Positions 6,385 to 8,351 of a stretch of DNA of 8,351 nucleotides are shown here, in pieces. The stretch spans positions 1-8,351 of the forward strand of contig JASHQP010000384.1 in assembly GCA_030039095.1 (NCBI GenBank), read 5' to 3'. The first letter of the stretch is position 1; each line of letters starts with the position of its first letter. The notes under the pieces were generated by a model. The model had not been told where the DNA came from, did not search any database, and saw only the letters and a program-made list of their open reading frames with translations. The stretch is from Streptosporangiaceae bacterium. GTDB lineage: Bacteria > Actinomycetota > Actinomycetes > Streptosporangiales > Streptosporangiaceae. Both the position numbers and the translations under genes were made by a program.

Positions 6385-6435
6385 GTCGACCGCTGCGTGT
6401 TTAGCGTGCTGCATGACGTGGTGGGCCCACAAGCA

Positions 6436-6454
6436 GTAATCAGATCATGGTTAC
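6436..6454. promoter_or_regulatory. Candidate operator: 19-bp imperfect inverted repeat
   Basis: The arms GTAATCA (6436-6442) and TGGTTAC (6448-6454) pair at 6 of 7 positions around a GATCA centre, which is AT-rich in a GC-rich background. It lies 64 bp before the regulator start and 296 bp before the binding-protein start. The length and symmetry suit a dimeric IclR-type regulator, either for autoregulation or for the divergent gene. Binding by this regulator is an inference. Confidence 0.4.
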
Positions 6455-6737
6455 ACGCGTCTCCTCGTTCCGCAAGAAAGCACCCGGATAAGCCACAAAC
6501 CAGGTCGAAAGAGTGCCGGTCCGGGGACGGCCCCAGACCCCCGCGTGGCCGGTCTCCGGCCGGCCGTCGCGGCCCAGCACCGACCGAGCCGGGGAGCTCG
6601 ATCTTTCCTTTCGCCGGGCGGAAGCGCCATGGACGCCAGCCGCGCACGTCCCCGAAGCTGGCGCTGGTATTTGGTCAGGCCCTACCGCGCCTTCGGCCAT
6701 CGGCGCCCATCCCGCCCAGGAGCACTCATAGCAGTAG

Positions 6738-6743
6738 CAGGAG
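6738..6743 (+). promoter_or_regulatory. Ribosome binding site fixing the GTG start of the binding protein
   Basis: CAGGAG, 7 nt before GTG 6751. The frame is open far upstream, but only this start puts a lipoprotein signal peptide at the N-terminus. Confidence 0.85.
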
Positions 6744-6750
6744 CATCGAC

Positions 6751-8349
6751 GTGAGACCCAAGACGAACCACAGACGTAGATTCATGCTGGCGGCCCCGCT
6801 CATCCTGGTAACGGTCGGGGCTGCGATCCTTTCTGGCTGCGCGTCATCGGGCTCGTCGTCGACGGCGCCCGCATCGACGGCGCCAACCCGCGGCGGGTCG
6901 CTCACGGTGCTCGAGGGCGACAGCTTCGCCGGCTCCTGGCCGGGCCTTGATCCTGCCACCGACACCGACGGCGCCGCGAACCAGAGCTACATGGACGCCA
7001 TCTTCGGCCAGCTGTACCAGCTGGGCCAGGGCGGCAAGTGGATCCCGGACCTCGCCACCAACATCTCCGCCACCAACGGGGGCAAGACCTGGGTCTTCAC
7101 CCTCCGCAAGGGCGTGACGTTCTCCGACGGCACCCCGTTCAACGCCCAGGCGGTCGCGTACAACTGGGACCGGGATCTCAAGAGCAGCTGCAGCTGCAAG
7201 CCGATATTCCTGAGCCCGCCGAAGATCACCGTCACCGGCCCTTACACCATCGAGATCAGCCTCAGCTACGTCGACGCGCCGCTGCTCGCCGACCTCCAGG
7301 ACGACATCTTCGACTGGATCGCCTCGCCTACGGCCGTGCAGAAGATGGGCGAGACGGCGTTCGCGCTCGAGCCTGTCGGCGCCGGCCCGTTCACCGTGGT
7401 CAGCGACTCGCCGAGTTCGGAGCTGGTGCTCAAGGCGAACCCGCACTACTGGCAGAAGGGCCTCCCCTACCTGAAGACCCTGATCTTCAAGCCCGTCCTC
7501 GATGACGAGACCGCGCTCAAGGACATGCAGTCCGGCGCGGCCCAGGCGTATGAGGGCATGTCGACTCCCAGCCTCGCGCCGGCTTTCAAGGCGCATTTCA
7601 CCACGACCACCGAGCCGTCCACCTCGCCGTACGACATCCAGCTCAACACGAAGACGGCGCCGTTCAACAACCTCGAGGCCCGGGAGGCGATCTACTACGC
7701 CACCAACACACCCGAGCTGGATTCCAAGCTGTTCGGCGACGCCTATCCGGTGACCCAGTCGTTCACCGCCTCGGCCGGGCTGTTCTACGAGCCGAAGGTC
7801 CCCGGCTATATGACCTACAACCTGGCGAAGGCCAAGCAGCTGGTCAAGCAGGTCGGCGGGATCAGCATCACGCTGAAGACCATCACCAGCCCGGTCGCCC
7901 AGACGCTGGACGAGGGCCTGGCGGAGATGTGGGAAGCCGCGGGCATGAAGGTCACCCTGCAGAACTATGACCTCACCGGCCTGATCTCCGTCTTCCTGTC
8001 CGGCAAGTGGCAGGCGTTCCTGCAGACGGCCGGCGCGTGGGACCCCGAGGGCGGCGTCGGCGTCGCGTTCCGGTTCTCGTCCACCTCGCCGTTCACTGGC
8101 GTGCACGACCCGAAGCTCGACGCCCTGCTCGACGAGGCGGGCGGGACGCTCAGCACCGCGCTGCGGAAGAAGTACAACGACGAGCTCAACGCGTACATCG
8201 CCAAGGAGGCGTACGGACCCTTCCTGTTCCCGATCGCTGGCTACAACATCGCCGTTCACGGCGTCTACGGCCCCGGGCTGACCACCCCGATCCCGAGCAT
8301 GGCGGTGCTGCCGGAGATCTTGTGGCAATACGTCTACAACCGCACGTGA
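6751..8349 (+). CDS. ABC transporter family 5 solute-binding lipoprotein (oligopeptide/nickel type)
   Basis: A complete 532-aa extracellular substrate-binding protein of the SBP_bac_5 family, which delivers peptides, nickel, sugars or other organic solutes to an ABC importer. The N-terminus is a lipoprotein signal: basic residues 3-10, hydrophobic stretch 12-28, and lipobox L-S-G-C with the lipidated C30. A Ser/Thr/Ala-rich linker (31-46) follows. The basic region holds three arginines followed by F-M-L, close to a twin-arginine export motif. The mature part shows the family signatures GGSLTVLEGD (48-57), DAIFGQLYQL (82-91), and GKTWVFTLRKGVTFSDG (111-127), followed by AQAVAYNWDR (132-141). 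Near the end are WDPEGGVGVAFRFSS and the HDPKLDALLDEA segment, typical of the closing lobe. The GTG start has a CAGGAG site. It is divergent from the regulator and is likely first gene of a transport operon whose permeases and ATPases would follow beyond 8351. Ligand unknown, perhaps the pathway substrate. Confidence 0.93.
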   Translation: MRPKTNHRRRFMLAAPLILVTVGAAILSGCASSGSSSTAPASTAPTRGGSLTVLEGDSFAGSWPGLDPATDTDGAANQSYMDAIFGQLYQLGQGGKWIPDLATNISATNGGKTWVFTLRKGVTFSDGTPFNAQAVAYNWDRDLKSSCSCKPIFLSPPKITVTGPYTIEISLSYVDAPLLADLQDDIFDWIASPTAVQKMGETAFALEPVGAGPFTVVSDSPSSELVLKANPHYWQKGLPYLKTLIFKPVLDDETALKDMQSGAAQAYEGMSTPSLAPAFKAHFTTTTEPSTSPYDIQLNTKTAPFNNLEAREAIYYATNTPELDSKLFGDAYPVTQSFTASAGLFYEPKVPGYMTYNLAKAKQLVKQVGGISITLKTITSPVAQTLDEGLAEMWEAAGMKVTLQNYDLTGLISVFLSGKWQAFLQTAGAWDPEGGVGVAFRFSSTSPFTGVHDPKLDALLDEAGGTLSTALRKKYNDELNAYIAKEAYGPFLFPIAGYNIAVHGVYGPGLTTPIPSMAVLPEILWQYVYNRT

Positions 8350-8351
8350 GG

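Larger units (their letters stand above)
6372..6750. other. 379-bp intergenic region between the regulator and the binding-protein gene
   Basis: No credible gene is seen here. The part near the regulator (about 6431-6500) is clearly richer in A and T than the rest and contains the candidate operator at 6436-6454, plus a perfect 10-bp palindrome GTGGGCCCAC at 6421-6430. The part near the transporter gene contains two adjacent short GC hairpins (6547-6561 and 6562-6574). I found no convincing -35/-10 pair. The region probably holds both divergent promoters. Confidence 0.6.

Noticed and set aside
6325..6750. N-terminal extension of the binding protein in the same frame
   Set aside because: It would bury the lipoprotein signal 142 residues inside the protein. 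The extension shows no domain and overlaps the regulator start.
6844..8328. Long minus-strand open frame (494 codons) opposite the solute-binding protein
   Set aside because: It is an antisense shadow of a gene with clear family motifs, and it has no recognisable domain.
1..8351. tRNA, rRNA, CRISPR array, insertion sequence or attachment site
   Set aside because: Nothing resembling regularly spaced repeats, transposase motifs or RNA gene signatures was seen on either strand.

Overview
This 8.35 kb window is GC-rich, and its codons mostly end in G or C. It has GTG starts, 4-bp ATGA stop/start overlaps, and a family of dehydrogenases tied to the redox cofactor mycofactocin. Together these point to a high-GC actinomycete. 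It reads as an accessory catabolic locus; no mobile element, RNA gene or CRISPR array is visible.

Left part (1-928, minus strand): the two subunits of a family I, SCOT/ScoAB-like CoA-transferase. Subunit A is complete, and subunit B is cut by the left edge just before its expected catalytic glutamate. A 200-bp divergent intergenic region (929-1128) separates them from the next operon.

Middle (1129-5514, plus strand): a tight four-gene operon. It holds two tandem paralogous NDMA-type (mycofactocin-associated) zinc alcohol dehydrogenases that overlap by 4 bp, a third and unrelated-subfamily zinc dehydrogenase 3 bp later, and an amidohydrolase-2 (ACMSD-like) metal-dependent hydrolase/decarboxylase 16 bp after that. 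The two paralogs share a perfect 40-bp direct repeat at their 3' ends.

Right part: a convergent IclR-family regulator (minus strand, start at 6371). Its reading frame has no stop at the usual end of the family and runs 214 bp antisense into the amidohydrolase gene. A 379-bp gap follows, containing an AT-rich 19-bp dyad that is a good operator candidate. Last is a complete gene (6751-8349, plus strand) for a family 5 (oligopeptide/nickel type) ABC solute-binding lipoprotein, whose permease genes would lie beyond the right edge.

Working model (inference): the binding protein takes up an organic substrate. The alcohol dehydrogenases oxidise hydroxyl groups using tightly bound NAD recycled through mycofactocin. 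The third dehydrogenase and the amidohydrolase act on intermediates, the CoA-transferase activates a resulting acid, and the IclR protein senses substrate or intermediate. The substrate cannot be read from sequence. I do not recognise this exact gene combination as a characterised pathway.
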